Positions 19,229 through 27,226 of a stretch of 57,588 nucleotides of DNA are shown piece after piece. The translations under genes and the position numbers were made by a program. Position 1 is the first letter of the stretch. Each line of letters begins with the position of its first letter. The notes beneath the pieces were generated by a model, which did not search any database, was not told where the DNA came from, and saw only the letters and a list, made by a program, of their open reading frames with translations. The stretch is from Deltaproteobacteria bacterium RIFCSPHIGHO2_02_FULL_40_28 (GTDB lineage: Bacteria > UBA10199 > 2-12-FULL-40-28), in contig MGRJ01000031.1 in NCBI GenBank assembly GCA_001798135.1, forward strand, positions 1 through 57,588, read 5' to 3'.

Positions 19229-19843
19229 TTATTTTTTCCTAGATTTAAACACTTCCATAGGTTTAACCATTCGTTTTGGTGGAAGGCTTTGTTGTTGTCC
19301 TTGCATTTCTTTAAGCTCTTTATCCCTGGCAAGAGAGCGCTTAATGGCTATGACCAAGGCTCTGGCGCGATTAGAAAAACGATTATCTCCTTTTACATCC
19401 AAAAGAATAGCTTCTCTAAAATCTTCTGCTGCTTTGCGATAACTTTTTTTACGAAGAAAAATCTCACCCCGGTTAGCAAAGGCATTTGCATTTTTAGGAG
19501 ATAGTTTTAAAACTTCTGTATACTGAAAAACAGCATCAACATATTTTTTAAGTTTTTGATAAGCCCCTGCCAGGGCTAAATGATGAAAATAATTATGATG
19601 ATCTAAAAAACAAAGAACTTCAAAAATCTTTCTCGCTTCATCATAACGCCCATGCTTTAATTTTACATAACCCATCTCAGCCACCTGCTTAATTTTTTTT
19701 CGATTCATGCCCGTTAAAGTGGCAAAAGTAATTTTTCTTTGGGCAAAAGCATGCATTAATTCGGTAACGAATTTTCTTCTTAAAGGGTCTGGTGAGAGAA
19801 GTTTATTTTTACCCTTTTCGTTAGTGCCTTCTTGTGACTCCAT
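19229..19843 (-). CDS. TPR protein, possible T3SS chaperone
   Basis: 204 residues. A basic N-terminal region (about 1-65) precedes two to three TPR-like units (MGYVKLKHGRYDEARKIFEV, LAGAYQKLKKYVDAVFQYTE, NRGEIFLRKKSYRKAAEDF). TPR proteins of this size resemble SycD/LcrH-type class II chaperones. It follows the 20652 gene on the same strand, and the alternating secreted-protein/TPR order fits a substrate-chaperone pair. It resembles the TPR protein at 20656-21198 in organisation, so the two may be paralogues. Last gene of the block. Confidence 0.75.
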   Translation of the reverse strand: MESQEGTNEKGKNKLLSPDPLRRKFVTELMHAFAQRKITFATLTGMNRKKIKQVAEMGYVKLKHGRYDEARKIFEVLCFLDHHNYFHHLALAGAYQKLKKYVDAVFQYTEVLKLSPKNANAFANRGEIFLRKKSYRKAAEDFREAILLDVKGDNRFSNRARALVIAIKRSLARDKELKEMQGQQQSLPPKRMVKPMEVFKSRKK

Positions 19844-19866
19844 AATTTCCCCTTCAAGGACAAATT

Positions 19867-20652
19867 TTATGCAGAAAGATTACGTGTAACGGCAGCCAAA
19901 CCTTCATCCCGGGTTTTAACCAGTTGTGAAAACATTTCGATGGTATTATTCCAAGATCCTTCGAGATCTTGAATTAATCCTACATACAACTCACGATACA
20001 TTGAAACCTGCTCGGTTTGAGCTGCAAATTCTTCTGCTGAAATTTCTCCTGACCTTAAGGCTTCGCTTAATTGGGTAATTTGCATATCCATTTCCCCCAA
20101 CCCTTCCATTAAATGCGCTTCAGTTGTTTTAATGCCCTCTTCAGTTCCAATGAGATAATCATACATTCCATTAAGACCAAGAGCCTCAGCCATGGCTCTA
20201 GCTTGTTCATCAACATATTCAGTTGAACCAGTGGTGGCTACAGCAGAAGAAGAAATACTGTTCAAAAGTTGCTGGGCGCTTGCCTCATCTCCTGCATCTT
20301 GTGCGGTAAAAGCCAGAATTTCTGGTGAATCCATCAAAATTTGCTGGATGGCTTGATAATCTTCCTCTCCCATTTTTGAATAAAGGGCATCAATATTACC
20401 GGCCTGGATTTCTGCATCTAAACTTTGAACAAGTTCGGGATCAAGAATAGACATAAGCCTTACGTAAGCTAACTGCCAGTAAGCTTGGAAAACAGGATCC
20501 TGAAACAAAGCAGGATCAACGGTTTGCACCCCATCTAAGGAAGACAGATAAAGATTAGGGTCAATACCCTGGCTTGTACAATAATCCGTGATGTATTCAC
20601 GAATAGCTTCTTTTTCTGCAATGCCTGATTCTGAATAACTAATCGTTGTCAT
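19867..20652 (-). CDS. acidic helical protein, candidate T3SS-secreted protein
   Basis: 261-residue acidic protein with no recognised family and no signal peptide. Mostly predicted helical; one Cys (TDYC, residue 25). The C-terminal 100 residues (IGTEEGIKTTEAHLMEGLGE, SGEISAEEFAAQTEQVSMYR) look amphipathic or coiled. Sandwiched between two TPR genes with 3- and 23-bp gaps, which suggests a chaperoned substrate or translocator. Inference from context only. Confidence 0.65.
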   Translation of the reverse strand: MTTISYSESGIAEKEAIREYITDYCTSQGIDPNLYLSSLDGVQTVDPALFQDPVFQAYWQLAYVRLMSILDPELVQSLDAEIQAGNIDALYSKMGEEDYQAIQQILMDSPEILAFTAQDAGDEASAQQLLNSISSSAVATTGSTEYVDEQARAMAEALGLNGMYDYLIGTEEGIKTTEAHLMEGLGEMDMQITQLSEALRSGEISAEEFAAQTEQVSMYRELYVGLIQDLEGSWNNTIEMFSQLVKTRDEGLAAVTRNLSA

Positions 20653-20655
20653 TGC

Positions 20656-21198
20656 TTACCTCATATTCTCCATCAAAACCTTGCTTCTCTTGGCCCAGGG
20701 GGTTTTAAAACCAGGATCCAGTTGAAGTGCATATTGAAAATCTACTTTGGCCTCGGGAAATTTTTTTAACTTAAGGTAACATTCCCCTCGATTGACAGTG
20801 CACGAAATTTCACAATCATTGAGATACAAAGCTGTTGAATATTCTTCCACGGCTGCTTCGTATTGTTTTCTTTTTTGATAAATGGAACCCAAGAGAGCCC
20901 TGTAGTACCAGTTTTTATGATCAATAACAGCTAGACCTTTTAAAAGAATTTCGGCACGTGCTGTATTACCAGAACGATATTGAGCATAGGCAGCCTTGGT
21001 TAAAAGTTTTAAAAAAGTTTTTGGATACCCCTTAATCTCAGCCCAGGTAACCTCTCCTTTTACAAATCTTTTAAAGTTACTCCAATCTTCACGGATTTTT
21101 TCTTTTGGAATTTTTTCCAAAAGAGTGAGAGCCTTTTTTTTCAAATCAGGTCTTTTATCAAAAATTTTGGGGAGAATAATTTTTTTGGCTTTGTTCAT
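20656..21198 (-). CDS. TPR protein, SycD-like chaperone candidate
   Basis: 180 residues with a basic N-terminal third and about three TPR units (LTKAAYAQYRSGNTARAEIL, LLGSIYQKRKQYEAAVEEYS, NRGECYLKLKKFPEAKVDFQ). Size and TPR content fit class II T3SS chaperones, which keep hydrophobic translocators soluble. A good GGGAGG ribosome-binding site precedes the ATG. It lies between two candidate secreted proteins in one operon. Confidence 0.75.
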   Translation of the reverse strand: MNKAKKIILPKIFDKRPDLKKKALTLLEKIPKEKIREDWSNFKRFVKGEVTWAEIKGYPKTFLKLLTKAAYAQYRSGNTARAEILLKGLAVIDHKNWYYRALLGSIYQKRKQYEAAVEEYSTALYLNDCEISCTVNRGECYLKLKKFPEAKVDFQYALQLDPGFKTPWAKRSKVLMENMR

Positions 21199-21212
21199 TT
21201 TCCTCCCTCAGA

Positions 21213-22082
21213 TTAAACAATATTGCTGATAATGGTCCCTGTAGTCTGATTGCTTGTTCGAGAAAGTTCGGAGGCGAGTCTCATCATCTCATCCACCACA
21301 TCTTGAGCTGTTTGAATAAACTCTGTCATGGTTTGTAAGGTGGTAGCTACAACACTCAGTTGTTGAGAAATAGCCTGGGCATCATATTGGGCAGCAACAT
21401 CTTCAGGATCAATATCTTGTAGTTTATCCATCAAGTCTTCCATTTCATCAGAAGAATCATCAATAACGTCCAAGGCTGCATCTTGCAAATCACGTGACTG
21501 GGGATTTAAGGCATAGGCTGTATAAAGCAAAAGAGCCACTCCTGGATTTCCCATGGAAATAAAAAGGGACATCACATCGCTTAAATCACTGGTGTTAAAA
21601 AGATCAAAAACCTCGTTAGCCACATCGGCACTTTCTTCTTCACTCATTTCTAGCTCTTGAGAAAGAAAGGTTTCGATTTCAGACAAACCAGAAGAAGTGG
21701 AATCGCTTGATTCTTCTGCAGCAGTGGTTGTAGCTTGAGGACCATAGGCAATAAAATCGTTGATGGCATTTAAAAGAGCCGCATCACTGGAATGAATATC
21801 TCCTAATTGTTGAAGCGAAGTAACAACATCCTCATCCCAAAGCCAGGAGTAATCTTCAGGATTAGAAATAAAAGCCTCGGGGCTCATCATGTATTCTGGA
21901 AGAGTACCCGTGCCTTCTAAATAAGCGGTGATTAAATCTTCAACATCATAACCAGCAGAAGTATCGTTATTTTGAATAGCTGTAGCTATGGCATCATAGT
22001 CTACGGTGCCAGTATCGGTGGTGTAATAAAGTTGGACAGCAGCAACCTCATCGGTTGAGGTACGATCGGTAATAGCAGTCAT
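21213..22082 (-). CDS. cysteine-free acidic protein, candidate T3SS translocator or filament subunit
   Basis: 289 residues, strongly acidic, no Cys, no signal peptide, no recognised family. The middle is Ser/Glu-rich (EESSDSTSSGLSEIETFLS) and includes a mildly hydrophobic stretch (GNPGVALLLYTAYAL). The last 55 residues form a heptad-like amphipathic helix (TLQTMTEFIQTAQDVVDEMM) ending in TIISNIV, a style seen at the C-termini of exported T3SS subunits. Own promoter upstream, AGGAG ribosome-binding site, and the first gene of a four-gene block with two TPR proteins. Confidence 0.65.
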   Translation of the reverse strand: MTAITDRTSTDEVAAVQLYYTTDTGTVDYDAIATAIQNNDTSAGYDVEDLITAYLEGTGTLPEYMMSPEAFISNPEDYSWLWDEDVVTSLQQLGDIHSSDAALLNAINDFIAYGPQATTTAAEESSDSTSSGLSEIETFLSQELEMSEEESADVANEVFDLFNTSDLSDVMSLFISMGNPGVALLLYTAYALNPQSRDLQDAALDVIDDSSDEMEDLMDKLQDIDPEDVAAQYDAQAISQQLSVVATTLQTMTEFIQTAQDVVDEMMRLASELSRTSNQTTGTIISNIV

Positions 22083-22106
22083 GACTTTTCCACTCCTTTG
22101 TAAACC

Positions 22107-22161
22107 CCTTGAAATTAGAAGGGGAATAAATAATTTTATCCCATTTTTGCAGGTTTAGCAA
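22107..22161 (-). promoter_or_regulatory. promoter and leader stem-loop of the secreted-protein block
   Basis: On the minus strand: TTGCTA (22161-22156), 17-bp spacer, TAAAAT (22138-22133). A CCCCTT...AAGGGG stem-loop (22127-22107) begins a few bases after the -10 box. Further upstream is a highly AT-rich tract that could act as an UP element. The stem-loop could alternatively be a weak end signal for the sctT transcript. Confidence 0.5.
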
Positions 22162-22227
22162 ATGCCATGTCATTTTTTACCCCCTTTTTATATATTTATA
22201 TAATAAAATCATATAGTTATAATTAAT

Positions 22228-23043
22228 TTATTGAGCTAAAAGTTTAGATAAATGACTCACGTGTTGAATCATTACTTTAAGGATGTGATTTATTTGTCCC
22301 ATGAGCACAAGAAGGGAAACATAGATCATCAGAGGACCAGCATAGCCCTTTAAGGCAAATCCTAACTCAAAAACATTGATTTGAGGTGCCATTTTGTTGG
22401 CTATTCCAAGTACCATGTCTAAAAGTAAGATAGCGATAAGAACAGGAGCTGCTAATTGCATGGCAATGATTAAAACATCTCCTGATAAACGAACTAAAAA
22501 TTGCAAGTAGGGAGAAAATCCTGGAGCTAAATGTGGCAGCTCTAAAAGAGGCAGTGTTTGAAAACTTAAAAAGAAAGCTTCTAAAAAATCACGGTGCCCT
22601 CCTACAGAAATAAAAAGAGCAATGGCTAACCAAAAATTATAAAGACCAAAAATAGAAACTTGCCCTAACTGGGGAACAAAAACCTGGGCATTGGCTCCCC
22701 CTCGTTGAGAATCCACCACCCTTCCCGCAGCTTCTAAGGCATAAAACACCATCAGGGTTACAATCCCAACACTGAGTCCAAAAAAAATCTCCTTAAAAAA
22801 AAGGGCTAAAATAATACCATTATTGGCAGGAAACGAATCCTTGATGGGCGGAACAATCAGTGGATATAAAAAAAGAGAAAAAGCAATGGCCATGGCCATT
22901 CTTACTCGTCCAGGAACAGCACGCGTGCCTAAAAAGGGTGTTAGAAGAAGCATGACAAAAATGCGTGTAAAAATTAAACCCCAACAAATAAGAACAAAAT
23001 AAAAATCAATATTAAGGCCTAGTTGTTCTGAGATTTTACTCAC
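22228..23043 (-). CDS. sctT: T3SS export apparatus protein SctT (FliR/EscT family)
   Basis: Integral membrane component of the SctRST export gate, 271 residues with about six to eight hydrophobic segments. Family signatures include ICWGLIFTRIFVMLLLTPFL near the N-terminus, VDSQRGGANAQVFVPQLG in the middle and PVLIAILLLDMVLGIANKMA. Start is GTG at 23043, 3 bp after the sctS stop. Last gene of the core apparatus run; no sctU (flhB) follows, which is unusual because fliR/sctT is normally next to it. Confidence 0.92.
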   Translation of the reverse strand: MSKISEQLGLNIDFYFVLICWGLIFTRIFVMLLLTPFLGTRAVPGRVRMAMAIAFSLFLYPLIVPPIKDSFPANNGIILALFFKEIFFGLSVGIVTLMVFYALEAAGRVVDSQRGGANAQVFVPQLGQVSIFGLYNFWLAIALFISVGGHRDFLEAFFLSFQTLPLLELPHLAPGFSPYLQFLVRLSGDVLIIAMQLAAPVLIAILLLDMVLGIANKMAPQINVFELGFALKGYAGPLMIYVSLLVLMGQINHILKVMIQHVSHLSKLLAQ

Positions 23044-23046
23044 AAT

Positions 23047-23313
23047 TTACTTCATGTATTCGGGAAATGCTTCGAACAAGGTTTTAGTGTACGTAATAAG
23101 CTGAGCCATTCCAATAGGGCCTACAAAAGCAACAACAGTAATCACAGCCACTAATTTGGGTACAAAGGTGAGAGTTTGTTCCTGCACTTGAGTTGTAGCC
23201 TGCAGAAGACTCACCAACAAACCCACCGCCATCGCAGCAAGAACAGGCGGAGCCGAAAGAATCAGAACTAAAAAAAGAGATTCACGTCCTACGGCTAATG
23301 CAAAAGATTCCAT
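23047..23313 (-). CDS. sctS: T3SS export apparatus protein SctS (FliQ family)
   Basis: Small two-helix membrane protein of the export gate, 88 residues from the ATG at 23313, preceded by GGAGGG at good spacing. An upstream start (23337) would add eight residues that cover the ribosome-binding site. Two hydrophobic hairpins surround the conserved SLLQATTQVQEQTLTFVPKL segment. Lies between sctR and sctT. Confidence 0.93.
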   Translation of the reverse strand: MESFALAVGRESLFLVLILSAPPVLAAMAVGLLVSLLQATTQVQEQTLTFVPKLVAVITVVAFVGPIGMAQLITYTKTLFEAFPEYMK

Positions 23314-23343
23314 AAACCCTCCAAGTCTGTTGCACAAACTTAA

Positions 23344-24078
23344 CTACATGTAGCCCAAGATGAGCCCTTTACTAATTAAGTACCATCCGTCCACCATCAC
23401 AAATAAAAGAAGCTTAAATGGAAGAGAAACTGTAATGGGCGAAACCATGAACATACCCATAGCCAAAAGAATATTAGAAACCACCATATCGATAACCAAA
23501 AAAGGCAAGAAAAGAACAAATCCAATCTTAAAAGAATCAGCAAGTTCACTCACAATAAAAGCTGGAATAATAATTAAAAAATGATCTTCAGCAACTTCGT
23601 AAGTGCGATCTCCACGAAGTTGTTTCGCTAAATTAAAAAATAAAGAACGATCCTTAGTGGCAGCATGTTTCATTAAAAATGCACGCATAGGCTCTTTGCC
23701 CGCATCTACAGCACGTTTAACTCCATCAAGAGAAGTTTGTGAAAGAAGAGGCTGATTTGATGAACCTGGTTCACGAATAACCTTCTCTACCTTGGTATAC
23801 ACGTCTTGCCCAACTGGCATCATGATATAAATGGTGAGAATTAAAGCCATGCCTGTTACCACTTGATTAGGCGGAATTTGTTGGGTACCTAAAGCCGAAC
23901 GAATCATAGACAAAACAACCGCAATTTTAATGAAAGAAGAAGTCATGATGAGAAGAAAAGGAGCCAGTGAAAGAACCACCAGCACAGCCATAATTACAAT
24001 GGGTTTAGCCACAGGCCCATCATCAATACCCATTGGCATTTGAGCCAATAGAGGGTAAGCTAATAGTGTTAGCATCAT
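23344..24078 (-). CDS. sctR: T3SS export apparatus protein SctR (FliP family)
   Basis: Central export-gate membrane protein, 244 residues. The SSFIKIAVVLSMIRSALGTQ followed by QIPPNQVVTGMALILT block is diagnostic; the GTQQ-PPN form is closer to non-flagellar SctR than to typical FliP. C-terminal conserved segment AFIVSELADSFKIGFVLFLP is present. Four to five membrane segments. The ATG overlaps the end of the fliO-like gene. Confidence 0.94.
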   Translation of the reverse strand: MMLTLLAYPLLAQMPMGIDDGPVAKPIVIMAVLVVLSLAPFLLIMTSSFIKIAVVLSMIRSALGTQQIPPNQVVTGMALILTIYIMMPVGQDVYTKVEKVIREPGSSNQPLLSQTSLDGVKRAVDAGKEPMRAFLMKHAATKDRSLFFNLAKQLRGDRTYEVAEDHFLIIIPAFIVSELADSFKIGFVLFLPFLVIDMVVSNILLAMGMFMVSPITVSLPFKLLLFVMVDGWYLISKGLILGYM

Positions 24079-24383
24079 GAGGATTTCCCTCCACTGTCTT
24101 CAATATCTTCTGCAGTTAAATCCATTAATTTAGTAATTCCCTGCTCGGTTACTGAAATTAAAGCATGCTTATTTCCTACACGAATCACAAAAAGATTTTT
24201 TCTGGGCTCTAAGGCTATGCGATCTAAAATTTCAATATTTCCAACCGATTTAACACGGCTCGCGTGCATGCGCGGCACCAGGTAGCGAATAGAAACAAAA
24301 GCTAATGCAATCACAAAAACCATGGCCAACATGGTTTTTAAAAAGAGCCATCCAAAAGAAAGTTCTGGTGTCATATTATCCAA
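24075..24383 (-). CDS. fliO: FliO-like protein
   Basis: 102-residue single-pass protein. An N-terminal membrane segment (TMLAMVFVIALAFVSIRYLV) is followed by the FliO soluble domain pattern: IEILDRIALEPRKNLFVIRV, VGNKHALISVTEQGI, LMDL. FliO is a flagellar assembly factor for the FliP ring and is normally absent from injectisomes. Its position between fliN-like and sctR genes equals that in flagellar operons. It overlaps the preceding gene by 8 bp. Confidence 0.82.
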   Translation of the reverse strand: MDNMTPELSFGWLFLKTMLAMVFVIALAFVSIRYLVPRMHASRVKSVGNIEILDRIALEPRKNLFVIRVGNKHALISVTEQGITKLMDLTAEDIEDSGGKSS

Positions 24384-24810
24384 TGAGTTGTTTAATTTGA
24401 ATTCCTAATTTACCTTCAATTAAAACCAATTCACCTCGTGCTACTAATTTTCCATTGGCCACTAAATCAATGGCATCCTGGGGGGCTTTTTTAAGTTCGA
24501 TAAATTCACCTTGCTGGACAGAAACTAATTCTCTTAAGGTCATGGTTCTTTTTCCTAAAACAGCAACCAATTGCACAGGTATATCTTCTGCTAATTGTTT
24601 TACTCCACGATCAAATTGCTGGGCATCCATTTCTGGAAAATCTTTTGGCTGTGGGGGCATGGGAGGCCTAGCTTTGACTTGCGCTTGTGCTTGAGGTGCA
24701 CCTTGCGATACAGGTGGCTTAGGTTTAGGAGTGACCTTAGGTTGTGTCAAGGGTTCAAGACCTAACTCTTTTAAGAGATCATCATCGAGTGGATTATCCG
24801 CATCCGCCAT
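24376..24810 (-). CDS. sctQ: FliN-like C-ring protein (SctQ C-terminal type)
   Basis: 144 residues. A Pro/Gln/Lys-rich linker (residues about 20-60) precedes a SpoA domain (LAEDIPVQLVAVLGKRTMTL, LVANGKLVARGELVLIEGKL). SpoA proteins build the cytoplasmic ring: FliN in flagella, the SctQ C-terminal product in injectisomes. The separate FliM-like gene lies immediately upstream, which matches flagellar fliM-fliN order. Overlaps the fliO-like gene. Confidence 0.88.
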   Translation of the reverse strand: MADADNPLDDDLLKELGLEPLTQPKVTPKPKPPVSQGAPQAQAQVKARPPMPPQPKDFPEMDAQQFDRGVKQLAEDIPVQLVAVLGKRTMTLRELVSVQQGEFIELKKAPQDAIDLVANGKLVARGELVLIEGKLGIQIKQLIG

Positions 24811-24818
24811 TTATCCCC

Positions 24819-25760
24819 CTATTCACTAAACACACCTTCTAGCGATACTTTCAGCACAGGCTTATCACTTGTTAGTCTTACATCAAAACCACCTTGGGTT
24901 CCATCCCCAATTCTTAATTTCAACAAGCCAGATAAATGTTTTCCATCATAGTCGGGATAACTTTCATCTAAAAGAACAATATCCCCTCTCTCCAATTGTG
25001 ATAAATCTGAGTGAGACAGCTCTGCCCTTCCAACCTCTAGCCAACTCACACAACGAAAATGCTCAAAACCAGCAAAGCGTTTGGAAGCTTTTTGGTTTTC
25101 ATGAGTCATGGTTTGACTCCAAAATATTTCGTTTTTTAAAGCCATGTCTTTTAACATTTCCTTAGGAACCAAAATGCGAAAAGGTCCAACTGTTTGGTTT
25201 AAAGCCACCTTAAAATTAAAAACAACTAACGCCTCTTCTTTAGGCAAAAGAGAAAGAATTTCTTTTCTTTGTACAATAAGCCGACTTAAAACAAGAGCTC
25301 GGTTTTTATTTTCAAAGACCTGGGGAGTTAAACTTGCAACCTTAACCAAAAAATATTTGAGCATCCCTTGCTCTAAGGATGTTAATTCGTGATTGACTTG
25401 TCTTTTGTTCTCCCCCCCTAGGAGTTTATCGATGATTGCAAAAGCAAGATGAGAAGCAAACTCGATCATAACTGGTTTGGTATAGGGAGTCAAGGTGGCC
25501 ACTGCCAAAATAGGATATGCAGGAACAATAGCTCCATATTGTTCAAAGCTGGTCTTGGAAAAATCTTCATAGCCAACATCAAAAGAGGGACCTACAATCT
25601 TACGAATAAAATTGATAAACTGCTCTAAGAGAAGATCGTTAGCTTCATCAAAAGCATTGGCTATGTATTTATGAATAGCCACATCTTCAAAAGTGTATTT
25701 TTTTAAGAGATCGAACGGATAGGGTTGGATGCCGGGTTTGCTCATTCCACTATAAAACAT
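24819..25760 (-). CDS. sctQ: FliM/SctQ-like C-ring protein
   Basis: 313 residues. The middle region (AFAIIDKLLGGENKRQVNHE, LTSLEQGMLKYFL) has the layout of the FliM middle/CheC-like domain, and the C-terminal 75 residues form a SpoA domain (VGRAELSHSDLSQLERGDIV). No FliM N-terminal CheY-binding motif is evident. The ATG at 25760 overlaps the preceding stop (TGATG); 25745 is a possible alternative start. Together with the FliN-like protein it would form the sorting platform ring. Confidence 0.83.
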   Translation of the reverse strand: MFYSGMSKPGIQPYPFDLLKKYTFEDVAIHKYIANAFDEANDLLLEQFINFIRKIVGPSFDVGYEDFSKTSFEQYGAIVPAYPILAVATLTPYTKPVMIEFASHLAFAIIDKLLGGENKRQVNHELTSLEQGMLKYFLVKVASLTPQVFENKNRALVLSRLIVQRKEILSLLPKEEALVVFNFKVALNQTVGPFRILVPKEMLKDMALKNEIFWSQTMTHENQKASKRFAGFEHFRCVSWLEVGRAELSHSDLSQLERGDIVLLDESYPDYDGKHLSGLLKLRIGDGTQGGFDVRLTSDKPVLKVSLEGVFSE

Positions 25761-26716
25761 CAGACTATTTCAACTTTGTAAATGGGAATATTTTTTTCTT
25801 TCAGTCGTAAATAAATTTTGGGCCGGTTAAAAAGAAAAAGGTTCTTTACATCACGGGCCGGACAAACAAATTTAATCACAATACCCTCACTTGTTTGAGA
25901 AGCTAAAATTTTCATTCCTGAAAAAGTTTCGTCGGTTAAAGTGATTTCCATTTCGGTTAATCCATCCTTGGTAAAAAGACGCACAGATTCTACAATTTCA
26001 TCTAAAACCCGATCTGGAAGTTTTTGATTTGAGGCTTGAGATTGGGAGCTTTCTGCACTTGATACACCAGCTACAGCCATTGGAGCCACCTTCTGATTAA
26101 AATGAAGCGCTGTTTTGCTGATTGTTTTTTCACCTTCCTTCTTCTCACCAAAAGATCCTGAAAAAGATTGGTTACCACCACCAAAACCCTGATCTTTATT
26201 ACGGTCTCCTCCAGAGTTTTGAGATCCACCACCTCCAGCACTCCCTCCTTCAGAACCGCCATCCTGGCCACCACCCTGGCCGCCGCTGCCCCCTTCACCC
26301 CCACCATGATGAGAAGATTTGGTTGCATCAATGCGCGCATGACCATCTTCGGCCGTAGCAGTAGCACCACGGGCGTGAGTTTGTTCTTTTACCGAATCTT
26401 TTTTATCCTCGTCTTTTTTGTTAGCTTCTTGTTGCTCACGATCTTTAGTGCTTTCTTTATTTCTAAAAGTTTCAATAATTTTAGACATTAATCCTGGCTG
26501 GTCTTTAACTTCGGCTTTTCCTCTCTGATCTCCTTCTTTATCTTTTCTATTCTTACTATCAATCTGGCTCAGTTCTTTTTGTTTTATTTTATTTGCAAAC
26601 TGCGCCTGAAAAGCAGCATCCGGCTTTTGTTTGGCCAGTTCACGATTACGATCTGCCTTTTTATCATCGGCTTTCTTGGCATCTTCTTTTGCTATATCGA
26701 TATTATCAACCGGCAT
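25760..26716 (-). CDS. sctP: SctP/FliK-like needle or hook length-control protein
   Basis: 318 residues. N-terminal 120 residues are extremely Lys/Asp/Glu-rich, followed by a Gly-rich linker (residues about 140-195). The C-terminal 75 residues (LTEMEITLTDETFSGMKILA, GIVIKFVCPARDVKN) match the FliK/SctP T3S4-like domain that switches substrate specificity via FlhB/SctU. Position between the FliJ-like and FliM-like genes is exactly that of fliK. GAGG ribosome-binding site upstream. Confidence 0.75.
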   Translation of the reverse strand: MPVDNIDIAKEDAKKADDKKADRNRELAKQKPDAAFQAQFANKIKQKELSQIDSKNRKDKEGDQRGKAEVKDQPGLMSKIIETFRNKESTKDREQQEANKKDEDKKDSVKEQTHARGATATAEDGHARIDATKSSHHGGGEGGSGGQGGGQDGGSEGGSAGGGGSQNSGGDRNKDQGFGGGNQSFSGSFGEKKEGEKTISKTALHFNQKVAPMAVAGVSSAESSQSQASNQKLPDRVLDEIVESVRLFTKDGLTEMEITLTDETFSGMKILASQTSEGIVIKFVCPARDVKNLFLFNRPKIYLRLKEKNIPIYKVEIV

Positions 26717-26717
26717 A

Positions 26718-27218
26718 TTAAGACCTCATGCGGTTTAATTGATAAACCGTATTTCCCAACTCGTTCATCAACTTGTTTTCTTTGGCATCAAGTGTTTTCT
26801 TTTCTTTCTTTGTCCAAAGCTCCTTATGTTTTTCCATCACATTCAATTCCTGGGCTGCATCCAGATAATCTCTTCTGGCCCTTTTTAATTTTTCTTCGGC
26901 ATGCACTACATTTTCAGTTTGATCCTTAATTTCATCTTCTACCTTTTTTTGATCGTCTTGTAGTTTAATCATAAAACCTAAATGAAACTGACTTTCTTTA
27001 ATTCGTGCCTGACCTGTAGCTACTTTTTGATTCATATCATTTCTCGCGTGCTCTCTTTGACGAATAACCTCCTTTTTTAAATCAGTGAGTTTTTTTAACT
27101 TTTCTTTCTCATCATCTAATTTTTTAATAGCCTTAGAGAGAGCTATTTCAGTTTGGCGTTTACGCCTTTCTTTAAGTTGTAAAAGAGGTTCTAATCTGTA
27201 TCGATTTTTCTTGGGCAT
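26718..27218 (-). CDS. sctO: SctO/FliJ-like coiled-coil stalk protein
   Basis: 166 residues, almost entirely charged coiled coil (LKERRKRQTEIALSKAIKKL, EEKLKRARRDYLDAAQELNV). FliJ/SctO proteins form the stalk that inserts in the ATPase hexamer. Location directly after the ATPase gene supports the call although sequence similarity in this family is always weak. No strong ribosome-binding site; 8 bp from the sctN stop. Confidence 0.8.
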   Translation of the reverse strand: MPKKNRYRLEPLLQLKERRKRQTEIALSKAIKKLDDEKEKLKKLTDLKKEVIRQREHARNDMNQKVATGQARIKESQFHLGFMIKLQDDQKKVEDEIKDQTENVVHAEEKLKRARRDYLDAAQELNVMEKHKELWTKKEKKTLDAKENKLMNELGNTVYQLNRMRS

Positions 27219-27226
27219 AATTTAAT

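Noticed and set aside
22150-22176. Minus-strand TGGCATTTGCTAAACCTGCA as a sigma-54 promoter for the 22082 gene
   Set aside because: GC is four bases out of register and the -24 box is imperfect; a sigma-70-type reading fits better.
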